41,824 nt of DNA, taken from NCBI RefSeq assembly GCF_001648595.1, contig NZ_LBAW01000027.1, positions 1 to 41,824 of the forward strand. Direction: 5' to 3'. Below are positions 9,165-17,496 of the stretch, in pieces (the first letter of the stretch is position 1; every line of letters begins with the position of its first letter). The notes under the pieces are model-generated. The model was not told the origin of the DNA and searched no databases. It worked only from the letters and a program-made list of their open reading frames with translations. The stretch is from Legionella bozemanae (GTDB lineage: Bacteria > Pseudomonadota > Gammaproteobacteria > Legionellales > Legionellaceae). A program made the translations under genes and the position numbers.

Positions 9165-10718
9165 TTATTCCTTCACTTGACCACGAAAATGAGCAGGTCT
9201 AAGCCCGGCTAATCCCAGGACTAATAAATAAATCATTACGGCAACTAATACGTGGACGGATAATAAGCCTAAACGCATCACTGGAGAAAAACTAAGCCAA
9301 TAATCTACTGTACCACTAATAAGCATTAAATAAATACTGATTGCTGCATTAGCAAAGAGTAATTGTATGCTGTATTTTATCCATCCCGGAGAAGGTTTGA
9401 ACACCCCTCGTTTAATGAGTAAAAATAATAAAGTGCCGCAATTGACATAACCTGCCAATGCGGAAGCTAAAGTCAAGCCTGCATGAGCAAAATGCCAAAC
9501 AAAAAGGAAACACAATAATGTATTAACCACCATAGAAATCGCCCCCACCTTAACTGGGGTACTAATATCTTGTCGTGCATAAAAACCAGAAGCCAATACT
9601 TTGACCATCATAAAAGCAGGTACACCTGCTCCAAGAGTAATCAGGCTTTTTTGCGTCTGAAGCACGTCGTAGACAGTGAACTTGCCATAAGCAAAGCAAC
9701 TTGCAATTAAAGGCATAGCAAACAAACACAATCCTAAACTCGCAGGAATTCCTATAAGTAAAATAGAACGCAATCCCCAATCCAATGCACTTGAGTATTG
9801 GCTTATACTTTGTTCGGCATGCCTTCGGGATAAATGTGGAAGAATTACTGTTGCAATCGCTACTCCAAAAACCCCTAATGGGAAATCTGTAAGACGGTCT
9901 GTGTAATACAACCAAGAGACACTGCCAATTTTTAAAAAGGAAGCAAAAATACTATCCACCATTAAATTAAGTTGGGCAATAGAAACCCCAAATAAAGCCG
10001 GAATCATAAGCTTAAGCACTTTATTCACTCCAGCGTCATTTCTAACCAACTGAGGTTTTACCAATAAATTCCGATGATGTAAAAAAGGAATTTGAAAAAA
10101 CAACTGTACAATACCAGCAATAAGAACCCCCCAAGCTAAACCTACTACAGGCTTTGGTAAATGAGGGCATAAATAAATCGCTGCAAGAATCATACTGATA
10201 TTCAGCAATACGGGCGTAAACGCGGGGATTGCAAAATAGCCATAGGTATTTAATACTGCCCCTGCCATGGCAGTCAACGAAACCAACATTAAAAAAGGAA
10301 AAGTAATGCGCAGCATTTCAGTAGCCAATACGGCACGACTACTGTCATGGCTAAAACCGGGGGCAAATAAAAAGATAATTATAGGTGCAGCAAACATCCC
10401 AATTAAAGTGACAACACTAAGAATAGACCCTAAATATCCGGCGATACGTGCAATAAAAATTCGTACATCATTTGGGGTGCGTGTTTTTTGATATTCGGCC
10501 AGTACAGGTACAAAAGCTTGAGCAAATGCTCCTTCGGCAAAAAGACGACGCATAAAATTAGGAATGCGGAATGCTACAAAAAAAGCATCCATACCTGCTT
10601 GGGCACCAAAAAAATTGGCAAGAACCATATCGCGCGCAAAACCTACAATACGTGAAATAAAAGTCATCACTGAAACCAATGTCGTTGAACGCAATAAGCT
10701 TTGCCGTTTAGGTACCAT
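9165..10718 (-). CDS. murJ: lipid II flippase MurJ
   Basis: Inner-membrane protein that moves lipid II across the membrane for peptidoglycan synthesis (MurJ/MviN, MOP exporter superfamily). It is strongly hydrophobic along its whole length, with about 14 helices. The N-terminal family signature SRIVGFARDMVLANFFGA is followed by FRIPNFMRRLFAEGAFAQAF, whose charged residues line the MurJ cavity. From ATG 10718 the product has 517 residues. An AGAG lies four bases before it. Two upstream in-frame starts (10742, 10757) would add up to 13 residues, so the start is not certain. It is divergent from rpsT, as in several relatives. Confidence 0.94.
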   Translation of the reverse strand: MVPKRQSLLRSTTLVSVMTFISRIVGFARDMVLANFFGAQAGMDAFFVAFRIPNFMRRLFAEGAFAQAFVPVLAEYQKTRTPNDVRIFIARIAGYLGSILSVVTLIGMFAAPIIIFLFAPGFSHDSSRAVLATEMLRITFPFLMLVSLTAMAGAVLNTYGYFAIPAFTPVLLNISMILAAIYLCPHLPKPVVGLAWGVLIAGIVQLFFQIPFLHHRNLLVKPQLVRNDAGVNKVLKLMIPALFGVSIAQLNLMVDSIFASFLKIGSVSWLYYTDRLTDFPLGVFGVAIATVILPHLSRRHAEQSISQYSSALDWGLRSILLIGIPASLGLCLFAMPLIASCFAYGKFTVYDVLQTQKSLITLGAGVPAFMMVKVLASGFYARQDISTPVKVGAISMVVNTLLCFLFVWHFAHAGLTLASALAGYVNCGTLLFLLIKRGVFKPSPGWIKYSIQLLFANAAISIYLMLISGTVDYWLSFSPVMRLGLLSVHVLVAVMIYLLVLGLAGLRPAHFRGQVKE

Positions 10719-10940
10719 AATCTCTGAATCAGTTGCTGCCATAATTTTTATGCACAAAGTAAAATACTTTATAATAACCCAAATGAATCGGCTGTCATAA
10801 TCTTAAATAACAGCGTATCAGTCTTTACATTAAAATAACCTGAGCTAGTAGATATCCTATTTCCCAACACAATTGGGCATAAATTATACACTTCGCAATT
10901 GAGAGAATCAATTTATACTTTAGAAACAAAGAAGTTTCTA

Positions 10941-10969
10941 TTGACAAATTCTAACTCATTGTGCATGAT
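10941..10969 (+). promoter_or_regulatory. promoter for rpsT
   Basis: A consensus -35 box TTGACA (10941-10946) is separated by 17 bases from CATGAT (10964-10969), four of six matches to the -10 consensus. It lies 42 bases before the rpsT start codon. A ribosome site GGAG follows at about 10999. Confidence 0.7.
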
Positions 10970-11010
10970 CATCATCTTTTTGTACCGTCTGAATGAGTGG
11001 AGATTTTTAA

Positions 11011-11277
11011 GTGGCAAATATTAAATCAGCGATCAAACGTGCTCGCCAAAACGTGAAATTACGTCAACACAACGCCAGTGCACGTTCTATGTTCCGCACT
11101 TACGTCAAAAATGTAATTAAAGCTGTTGAATCAGGTGATAAAGAAGCCGCTCATGCTGCCTACACCAAAGCACAACCAATTATTGATAAGGCTGCTGGAA
11201 AAGGTTTAATTCATAAGAATAAAGCTTCTCGTATTAAAAGTCGCCTGGTAGCTCGCGTTAAGGCAATGACCGCTTAA
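11011..11277 (+). CDS. rpsT: 30S ribosomal protein S20
   Basis: Small-subunit protein bS20, which binds 16S rRNA. It has 88 residues and the usual lysine/arginine-rich helical sequence, beginning [19 protein letters not shown] and ending [15 protein letters not shown]. It starts with GTG, with GGAG eight bases upstream; rare start codons are common for S20 genes and limit its synthesis. It is a single-gene unit with its own promoter upstream and a strong terminator downstream. Confidence 0.97.
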   Translation: MANIKSAIKRARQNVKLRQHNASARSMFRTYVKNVIKAVESGDKEAAHAAYTKAQPIIDKAAGKGLIHKNKASRIKSRLVARVKAMTA

Positions 11278-11299
11278 TCTTTTTTCAATTCATAAACTT

Positions 11300-11328
11300 C
11301 GAACTGGCAGTGCCAGTTCGATTTTTTT
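11300..11328 (+). terminator. rho-independent terminator of rpsT
   Basis: A perfect ten-base stem (CGAACTGGCA pairing with TGCCAGTTCG, 11300-11320) is followed by ATTTTTTT. It starts 22 bases after the rpsT stop codon. Confidence 0.93.
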
Positions 11329-11624
11329 ATGTTGCTGCTCCCCGCTTTGAGGCACACACAAAACTTCTTTGAGTGATGCATTGCTCCCTCCCTATCAATG
11401 TTTCCTCGAAACGGTCAGTTTAAGTTGTGAGAAAATTTTTTCTAAGCAGTGCAGCATACATCAGTATGAGTGCATTGATTAGGAAAGTTTTCTCGCAAAA
11501 TGCATCGAATACCATTGTTTCCTGATAGAAACGCAGTACTTTTAACCTGGGTTTTGCCTTGCTCCCAGGTTATGATTACTTTTAGAAATAACGCGCAAAT
11601 GGCTACTGTACTAACGTGTAAAGG
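11329..11624. other. intergenic stretch with hairpins, no gene
   Basis: No protein-coding frame convinces me here. There is an imperfect long inverted repeat: GAGAAAATTTTTTC near 11430 against GGAAAGTTTTCTC near 11483-11495. A separate short palindrome lies at 11543-11572. The first repeat could be a transcript end or a small structured RNA; nothing decides it. Confidence 0.4.
11543..11572. repeat. short palindrome, possible single degenerate REP
   Basis: TAACCTGGG and CCCAGGTTA form a perfect nine-base stem around a 12-base loop containing GCAAGG on the minus strand. The CCTGGG stem resembles the REP hairpins elsewhere in the window, but the GTAG head is missing (GTAA would be at the ends). 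It could equally be a simple terminator stem without a T tract. Confidence 0.4.
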
Positions 11625-12377
11625 CTAACCACCGAGAGAAAGGGATTCGTCATTCATGGTAATTAATGTCGCTCTTGCATTTAATATTTCTTCCATTAAT
11701 AATTCATGCACGTTGAATGATTCCAATATAGCGAGAAAATGTCTATTTTTTTTCAGGAGCTCAATAATTTGCTCACCTACCAGCTCGTCTTTGGGATAGG
11801 GTAACAATCGTTCTAAAGCGCCAGTAATTAGGTGATTTTTATTTTGGATTTCATCCTCTATTTTATCAATAGCATCTAGTGAGCAGGCTTCTTGCAAGCG
11901 CTCTTTAAAATACTCTTTTTGATTTACAAGTAGCTCTGCAACAGGCTTAAGCTCTTTTAGTTTTTTAATAAAAACTAATAATTCTGTTTGTTGTGCCTCA
12001 GTTAGATTGGATAATGCTTCCTGAAGACTTAATAATTCTTTTTTAGCTATAATATTTTTTGTTGTAATCTCAGTATAACTCAACAAGGTCATTACATTTT
12101 TGAAATTAGGAAGGTCAGCTATATATGTCTTTACTTTTGACAGAGTCTCTTCATCTGTTCCCTTTGTAAGTTCCAATAAAAAGTGATGAACTTTTTTTTC
12201 CTCATTAATCATCTTGTGAACAACGTTATCGAATTCTTCTTTTGTATTTGCCATACGAAGCTCGTTTTGCAACACATTCAGGGTATCACAAAAAGCATCA
12301 ACTTTTATTTTAGCCTCGATAAAACTATCAATGATTCGGTTAACATTATTCTTTTTTTCCTGAAAAAGCCTACTCAT
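11625..12377 (-). CDS. coiled-coil protein, candidate Dot/Icm effector
   Basis: I do not recognise this family. The 250-residue product is almost entirely helical and charged, with heptad-like stretches throughout (for example NNVNRIIDSFIEAKIKVDAF). It seems to contain a loose internal duplication: the N-terminal half has MINEEKKVHHFLLEL and the C-terminal half has EIQNKNHLITGALERL in a similar setting. ATG 12377 is chosen because TGAGGAAA lies eight bases upstream; the upstream in-frame ATG at 12410 has no ribosome site. It follows the 469-residue gene by 33 bases on the same strand. The tail NDESLSLGG, polar with a hydrophobic residue at -3, is compatible with a Dot/Icm signal. The effector assignment is inference. 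Confidence 0.7.
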   Translation of the reverse strand: MSRLFQEKKNNVNRIIDSFIEAKIKVDAFCDTLNVLQNELRMANTKEEFDNVVHKMINEEKKVHHFLLELTKGTDEETLSKVKTYIADLPNFKNVMTLLSYTEITTKNIIAKKELLSLQEALSNLTEAQQTELLVFIKKLKELKPVAELLVNQKEYFKERLQEACSLDAIDKIEDEIQNKNHLITGALERLLPYPKDELVGEQIIELLKKNRHFLAILESFNVHELLMEEILNARATLITMNDESLSLGG

Positions 12378-12410
12378 TTCTATTTCCTCAATGTCATTAG
12401 CGTCATGCAT

Positions 12411-13820
12411 TTAAACTGTTAATGCTGACAGTACATCAGTTTTACCTTTCATCTGTGTACTTTCATTTTCTCTTTGTAATAAGCCAAGGAAAGTAGAGTT
12501 GCTATGCTCACTCAATATCACTTCCGACTTGGTTACTTTCGGTTCCTCCGTAGTCCGTTCAGAAACAGCTAATTCTTTTTTCAAAGGAGCAAGTCCAGAC
12601 GTACTCAGGTCCACTTCCAACTTATCTACTTTCGGTTCTTTAACTGGTTTAATTAAACTACTCGAAGCAGCTATAACAGGCGGTTCAGAAACAGAAGAGT
12701 CTCCAAGCGTATTCAGTACTTCTTCACCAGCTTTTTCAATACTAGCTAATCTTTTTTTCGCATCCTCAAGCATAAATGCTCTTGCTTTCGCTATGGCAGA
12801 TTGAACACTGTGCGCCCACTTTGGAACGTCGGGTAATTCTTTTTTAAGTTTATCATCCCTGCCCATACTCGGTAGTTTCGCTAGATATCGTGTTCCTTTA
12901 ATTTGACTCGGATCGGTTATTTCAGGCGTAAGTCCTCTGCTACCGCCTTCCTTTCTGAACGCCACAAATTCATTATATTCATTATCTACTTTCTCTAATA
13001 ACGTACTTAGGCTTTCCGTTGTTAAGCCTTCTCTAACAATCCGTTCTATTTCCTTTCTGGCTGCTTGATAATCTACTTTTAGTTCTGTCATATTAATTCG
13101 ACAAGGTTCCTGTTGGTGGGCAAATAACTCCAATTCAATCACATCTTCTAATTCTAGTTTTTGTGATGGAGAGCTAAGATATCGCTCTTCAGGTGAGAGC
13201 CCATCATCTGCTTTTGTAACCCATTTCATGTAAAAAAGTTCAAACTTTTTACAAAGATCTTCAATTTCACCTTCTTCAAAAAATTCTTGATAAATTTCAG
13301 TTTTGGCTAGAGCGAGCATGTGTTGATTAAAGTCTTTAGGGGTATACGCTTTATTGTTCTTTAAGCGATAATGATTGTGATTATGTCCAAACTCTAATGG
13401 TAGATGATGCATTAATTTGCCATGGAGGTCATCACTGCCTCTGAGATATAAATCACATCCATCCTCAACTTCTTTATGAGCCGCTGCAGCAGCATTATAT
13501 AATTTATCTCTGAAGTCTTGAGGGTATTGATCCAATCCACCTGGAGCCCAAAAGTACCAATTTAAACTGAATCCTTTAACCTGAACAGCAACGCGAACTT
13601 CTATTGTTTCACCTTCATCCCTAATTTCATAAACAACTCCTTTGGTCAATCTAAATTTATACCCTTCTTCATTAAGCTCTTGCTCTCTTTTTCTATATTG
13701 TGCTTTATTACCCGATGCAACAAGCAATTGAAGCTCTCTGGTTTGCTCTGTATTTTCATATGAAGTAAATTTTTTAACGACATGTTTTTTCTTTAAAAAA
13801 ACAAAAAAAGGGTTTGGCAT
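12411..13820 (-). CDS. large orphan protein, candidate Dot/Icm effector
   Basis: I do not recognise a domain in this 469-residue product. Residues about 1-150 look globular (it contains the sequences YRKREQELNEEGYKFRL and FSLNWYFWAPGGLDQYP). A His-rich patch with LEFGHNHNHYRLK follows at about 140. Residues about 330-469 are low-complexity and charged, with two copies of a short repeat: EPKVDKLEVDLS and EPKVTKSEVILS. ATG 13820 is preferred, with GGTGG upstream; two earlier in-frame ATGs (13832, 13835) are possible. The C-terminal end ENESTQMKGKTDVLSALTV is glutamate-containing with hydrophobic residues near the end, the type of tail seen in many Dot/Icm substrates. Confidence 0.7.
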   Translation of the reverse strand: MPNPFFVFLKKKHVVKKFTSYENTEQTRELQLLVASGNKAQYRKREQELNEEGYKFRLTKGVVYEIRDEGETIEVRVAVQVKGFSLNWYFWAPGGLDQYPQDFRDKLYNAAAAAHKEVEDGCDLYLRGSDDLHGKLMHHLPLEFGHNHNHYRLKNNKAYTPKDFNQHMLALAKTEIYQEFFEEGEIEDLCKKFELFYMKWVTKADDGLSPEERYLSSPSQKLELEDVIELELFAHQQEPCRINMTELKVDYQAARKEIERIVREGLTTESLSTLLEKVDNEYNEFVAFRKEGGSRGLTPEITDPSQIKGTRYLAKLPSMGRDDKLKKELPDVPKWAHSVQSAIAKARAFMLEDAKKRLASIEKAGEEVLNTLGDSSVSEPPVIAASSSLIKPVKEPKVDKLEVDLSTSGLAPLKKELAVSERTTEEPKVTKSEVILSEHSNSTFLGLLQRENESTQMKGKTDVLSALTV

Positions 13821-13974
13821 AATGACCACCATCAATTACAAAAAAATCCCATATTGCCCGGGCATTTTAACTTGTGCCCAAAAAATAATCAATGATTAAT
13901 CGTTAAGAACACAACTAAGCTATTGGATATTAAAAGGAATTTTTAAATAACGTATAAAAGTAAAGAACACGAAT

Positions 13975-15528
13975 TTAAAAGCAGCAAGCAGCAGCTTTCT
14001 TTTCGGCATCTTCTACTTTTTTTGTCTCTATTGCTTCATCGAAGGGTTGGAAAAAAAATTGTTTTTTGCCCAAATTATTTCTTGTCAAAAAAAAATCAGA
14101 ATCAAGGGGAACAGAACTTGGATTTTCGCCTGCCATGCTAAGGAGTCGAGCAACATCCGCTTTATTCAAGGAATGTGCGCTTGCTACTTTTTTTATAAAA
14201 AATAATTTTGGTTCACCATCTAAAGAATAGGACATTTCTATCGCCGATTTAGAAGAAGCCAATTTATAAATAGTATTCTGAAGTTTCGTTTTCAGAAATG
14301 AATCTTTATTATTACTCCATGTATTTATCAATAGCAGTAATGGTGACAGCGTATAATTACCTATAGTACTTTTTGGAGCCTTGTGAGTAAAAGCAGAATC
14401 TAAATCTTTGGGGTCACTTTTTATAAAATTATTTAAAAATTCAATAATTGGTGCTATTGCAAGTTGATGATCAATGGCAGCAGTCAATGCACGCGCTATC
14501 ATCATAATGCCATTCAGATCTGCATGCTCACCAGTATGAATTGTTTGCATTAACGCTGAATTAATTTTGCCATCCGAATTGCTCTCCCATATCTGAGATA
14601 AAACATCAATCAAATTGCTTAAAGTTTCTGAATTTTTGTCAATGTATGCGGCCGAAACCAGTGAAATAAGAATAATATGCAGCGCATGCATTCCTTTATA
14701 AGGACCTAACTCATGAATTTTACATAAAGAATCAACCAGGTCAGCGGGACACATCTTACTTACATCAATCAGAATGCGACTAAGAATTTGTACTACTTTA
14801 GGATTATTGACTACTGTATTCTTTATTGCACCCACTAATACATAGATACTACTTTTACCTTTAAAAGAACCATAAGTAATTTCTTCAGTTAAAGCAGTAC
14901 TTATAATTCTAGGTGATTTTTTAAGAAAACCTCTTAAAAGTTCAGCAATTAATTCAGCTGTTGGCTGATTATCAGATATTGTAGTAGCATTTGCCAAGGC
15001 GCGCGCAAGAACGAGGATTGCGTTTTTTCCTTTTTCACTGCCTTCTTCTACATTTTTTGCCATAATGGAAGAAAGTTCATCACCTGTTTTCTCTAACAGT
15101 TGGTTGAAAATATAACTAATTGCTACAAGCACTGAATTATTTCTGGAATCGAACGTAGCGGTAAAGAGGTTATCCATCCAAGCATAAGCAACAGTTTGCC
15201 CCTCAAAAGTTCCCCCCAGAGTCTGCGAAAGGATTGAAACTAAAGCCTCTGGATTTTCATCATCGTATAATTTATATAAAAGCGCACAAATTTGCTGTGC
15301 TGCTTTCTCATCATACATATTCGTCGCACATTGGAGTGCATACGTTAGCCAGTAACCAAAATTACTTTCTGCTATAGTGCCGACCGGAGTTTCCGTTATA
15401 AAATCATTAAGCTGAGCAATCAACCACTCAAGGTCCATGCTCGAAACCTTGGGAGTCTTAGCGCCAGGATATTGATCAAATGGGATAGTTAGAAAACCTG
15501 TTGGGAAAAGGTCTAGAGGATCACCCAT
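13975..15528 (-). CDS. seven-repeat helical solenoid ending in Cys-Cys-Phe, candidate effector
   Basis: No named family recognised. The 517-residue product contains about seven tandem helical repeats of 50-61 residues. Each has a glycine turn followed by a hydrophobic helix: around G58 (FGYWLTYALQ), G110 (EGQTVAYAW), G167 (KGKNAILVLARALA), G224 (KGKSSIYVLVGAI), G279 (KGMHALHIILISLV), G340 (NGIMMIARALTAAI) and G390 (GNYTLSPLLLLI). This is an armadillo/HEAT-like architecture, usually a protein-binding scaffold. The last residues are KKAAACCF. Paired cysteines near the C-terminus are the sites of prenylation or acylation in some host-targeted proteins, though CCF is not a classical CAAX box. It is part of the minus-strand orphan cluster. 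Confidence 0.75.
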   Translation of the reverse strand: MGDPLDLFPTGFLTIPFDQYPGAKTPKVSSMDLEWLIAQLNDFITETPVGTIAESNFGYWLTYALQCATNMYDEKAAQQICALLYKLYDDENPEALVSILSQTLGGTFEGQTVAYAWMDNLFTATFDSRNNSVLVAISYIFNQLLEKTGDELSSIMAKNVEEGSEKGKNAILVLARALANATTISDNQPTAELIAELLRGFLKKSPRIISTALTEEITYGSFKGKSSIYVLVGAIKNTVVNNPKVVQILSRILIDVSKMCPADLVDSLCKIHELGPYKGMHALHIILISLVSAAYIDKNSETLSNLIDVLSQIWESNSDGKINSALMQTIHTGEHADLNGIMMIARALTAAIDHQLAIAPIIEFLNNFIKSDPKDLDSAFTHKAPKSTIGNYTLSPLLLLINTWSNNKDSFLKTKLQNTIYKLASSKSAIEMSYSLDGEPKLFFIKKVASAHSLNKADVARLLSMAGENPSSVPLDSDFFLTRNNLGKKQFFFQPFDEAIETKKVEDAEKKAAACCF

Positions 15529-15722
15529 GTAAATTTGTCCTAAAAAAGCACAGCATTATTTTTTATTATGATACCAAATGAATTGATACACAAGAAATTT
15601 TATTGGCATCGAGCTATTGATTTTAAAAGTCGTGGTCTGGATACATTGAAGTAAACTCTGTCTCACTTTTTATTTCATCATAACCAGACCACTATTTTTA
15701 GAAGTTTTTGTCATTCACAACA

Positions 15723-17183
15723 CTAGGTGAGCGAAGGTATTAACGAAGTTTCATTTGCTTCTTCGCTTTCTATCTCGTTCGTTTCGTTACTCTCTATATA
15801 ATTTCGTCCTATTATCTTGCATAGATTTTCTTTATCTTCTTTCGATAAATAAGAAGCTACCGCCTCAAAAGGATTATATTCTTCCGCATCTTCAGGGGCA
15901 GAGGCCTCAGAAGGATAATCCGCATAGATTTTCCACTCATCCGCTATTGCCCAATAAATAGAATTGAAAAGCATTTTAGCCTGATGAATTTTAGCTTGTA
16001 ATTTTTTCTCTTCCTTACTTCGGGGTGCAGAAAATAAAGAAAGAGCAAAACCTTGCCAACCTGATATTTTAGTATCTTTTTTAGGTTCAATAATGGCAAA
16101 CTCTCTGTAGCATTTAACAATCAAATCAGCGAGATCATCTTTAGACTTAATTAAATTATCTTTAAATTGACGATAAGCTGGATCATTTTTATATTTAATT
16201 AAATTAACCTCATTGTCTGCGTATTTCTCGAAAAAAGATGCATTTCTTATTGTCCATTCTAACTCCTGTAACTTACTGACAATATGCTTCACCTCATTGC
16301 GATATTCTTTATCTATGTTAAATAAGTCTGCAGTATCTTCTGATAATTGATCAAAACGCTGCGGCGGCACGCTCCAATATAATTTAACATCTTTATCTTT
16401 CCAATTTCGCGAGAAAACCTGTTTACCTGATGACTTAGCATGAGGACGTAAAGTTCCTTCACTATGTAATAAAATAGGCTCTAAACCGGGAATAAATCTT
16501 GGTAAAGAGGAGCTTTTGAAAGGCGCCAGTTGTTTTTCAGTGAGGATGCCCTCTAAAAGAGAAACCGCCCTGGTTTTACAGGTATTTGAACTTTCAAGAC
16601 TGGGAACAGGTAACCAAAATTCTAACCCGAAAAAACCTGCTTTCCTAAAACCCAATGATAGATGAAAATCAAAAGGCTTAAGCCTGGAGGGACGTCCTTC
16701 TATTCCTGCTTTAATTTGCTCAATTTCATAAATTTGTCTGGAATAGGCTTCTTCCTTATAAATTCGTCCTTTCTTTGTCGGATCTATTGTGAAATTTTGA
16801 CCATTACCTACCACTTCCTCAATAGCCGCTTTTTGCTCTGCGACTGCTATTGCACACCGCTTTTGTAATTCCTCAAACTGCTCTTGGGTTAGTTCAAAAG
16901 TATATCCATGTAAACCATGTCCCAGATCCATATAACGAATTTCTTCGCGGATTAACATACCGTGATTGCCTTGAAAATCAACATCTAAGTGATTTTTGAT
17001 TTTGAATTTCTCTAAACGACTATTTTTATCTCCAGTACTGGTAACACCGTAAAAACCCCAAGTCTCAACGACTTCAAGCAATCGCTTACGTTCATCCAGT
17101 TTTGATAGAAAAAAAGAACCATGCCAAAAAGGATTCCCCCCTATAGTATGATCAAATACGCAAAAAGTTACCGTATATTTCAT
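15723..17183 (-). CDS. orphan protein with effector-like tail
   Basis: The 486-residue product begins with a distinctive globular N-terminal region (about 1-130; includes HTIGGNPFWHGSFFLSKLD and VVETWGFYGV). A middle part contains FDFHLSLGFRKAGFFGLEFW (about 190). A helical, charged C-terminal half follows. I cannot name the family. The end is a glutamate/asparagine-rich block (ESNETNEIESEEANE) followed by TSLIPSLT, with hydrophobic residues near the terminus. Such an 'E-block' plus hydrophobic tail is the strongest Dot/Icm-type signal of the four genes in this cluster. ATG 17183 has CAGGGGTG eight bases upstream. A perfect TATAAT (minus strand, 17259-17264) lies about 80 bases upstream and may be its -10 box. 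Confidence 0.72.
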   Translation of the reverse strand: MKYTVTFCVFDHTIGGNPFWHGSFFLSKLDERKRLLEVVETWGFYGVTSTGDKNSRLEKFKIKNHLDVDFQGNHGMLIREEIRYMDLGHGLHGYTFELTQEQFEELQKRCAIAVAEQKAAIEEVVGNGQNFTIDPTKKGRIYKEEAYSRQIYEIEQIKAGIEGRPSRLKPFDFHLSLGFRKAGFFGLEFWLPVPSLESSNTCKTRAVSLLEGILTEKQLAPFKSSSLPRFIPGLEPILLHSEGTLRPHAKSSGKQVFSRNWKDKDVKLYWSVPPQRFDQLSEDTADLFNIDKEYRNEVKHIVSKLQELEWTIRNASFFEKYADNEVNLIKYKNDPAYRQFKDNLIKSKDDLADLIVKCYREFAIIEPKKDTKISGWQGFALSLFSAPRSKEEKKLQAKIHQAKMLFNSIYWAIADEWKIYADYPSEASAPEDAEEYNPFEAVASYLSKEDKENLCKIIGRNYIESNETNEIESEEANETSLIPSLT

Positions 17184-17496
17184 TTCAACACCCCTGTTGT
17201 TTAAGTTTAGGCATTCCGTTGTAAAAACTAGATAAAACAGTAGATATTTTGAGTAAAAATTATAAAATATGCAAGAATTTGCCCCATGGAAAAAAGGAAT
17301 AAATCTAAATAAAATTTTTTATTTAGATTCAATATATTATAAACTTTGCGCTTGTTGAGCATTTGCTAGAATGTGATCTCCAAAATAGCCAACAGACTCT
17401 GATGAAGCTAAATGAAGCTCGAAAAAACAATAGAGACAGGTTTGCCGGGTTATGCTTTTGCTTCACCCGGGCTATAGTCTATAAGAAATGAATCAG
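17184..17496. other. intergenic stretch between effector-like gene and enhC
   Basis: It holds the upstream region of the 486-residue gene (TATAAT on the minus strand at 17259-17264), an A/T-rich inverted patch around 17301-17330 (AAAATTTTTTATTTAG), and a single REP at 17445-17476. No coding frame is convincing. Confidence 0.5.
17445..17476 (-). repeat. single degenerate REP
   Basis: Read on the minus strand it begins ATAGCCCGGGTGAAGC and closes with ACCCGG. Six of seven stem pairs are kept, but the GTAG head has become ATAG. It is unpaired, unlike the doublets elsewhere, and lies just after the enhC stop codon. Confidence 0.65.
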
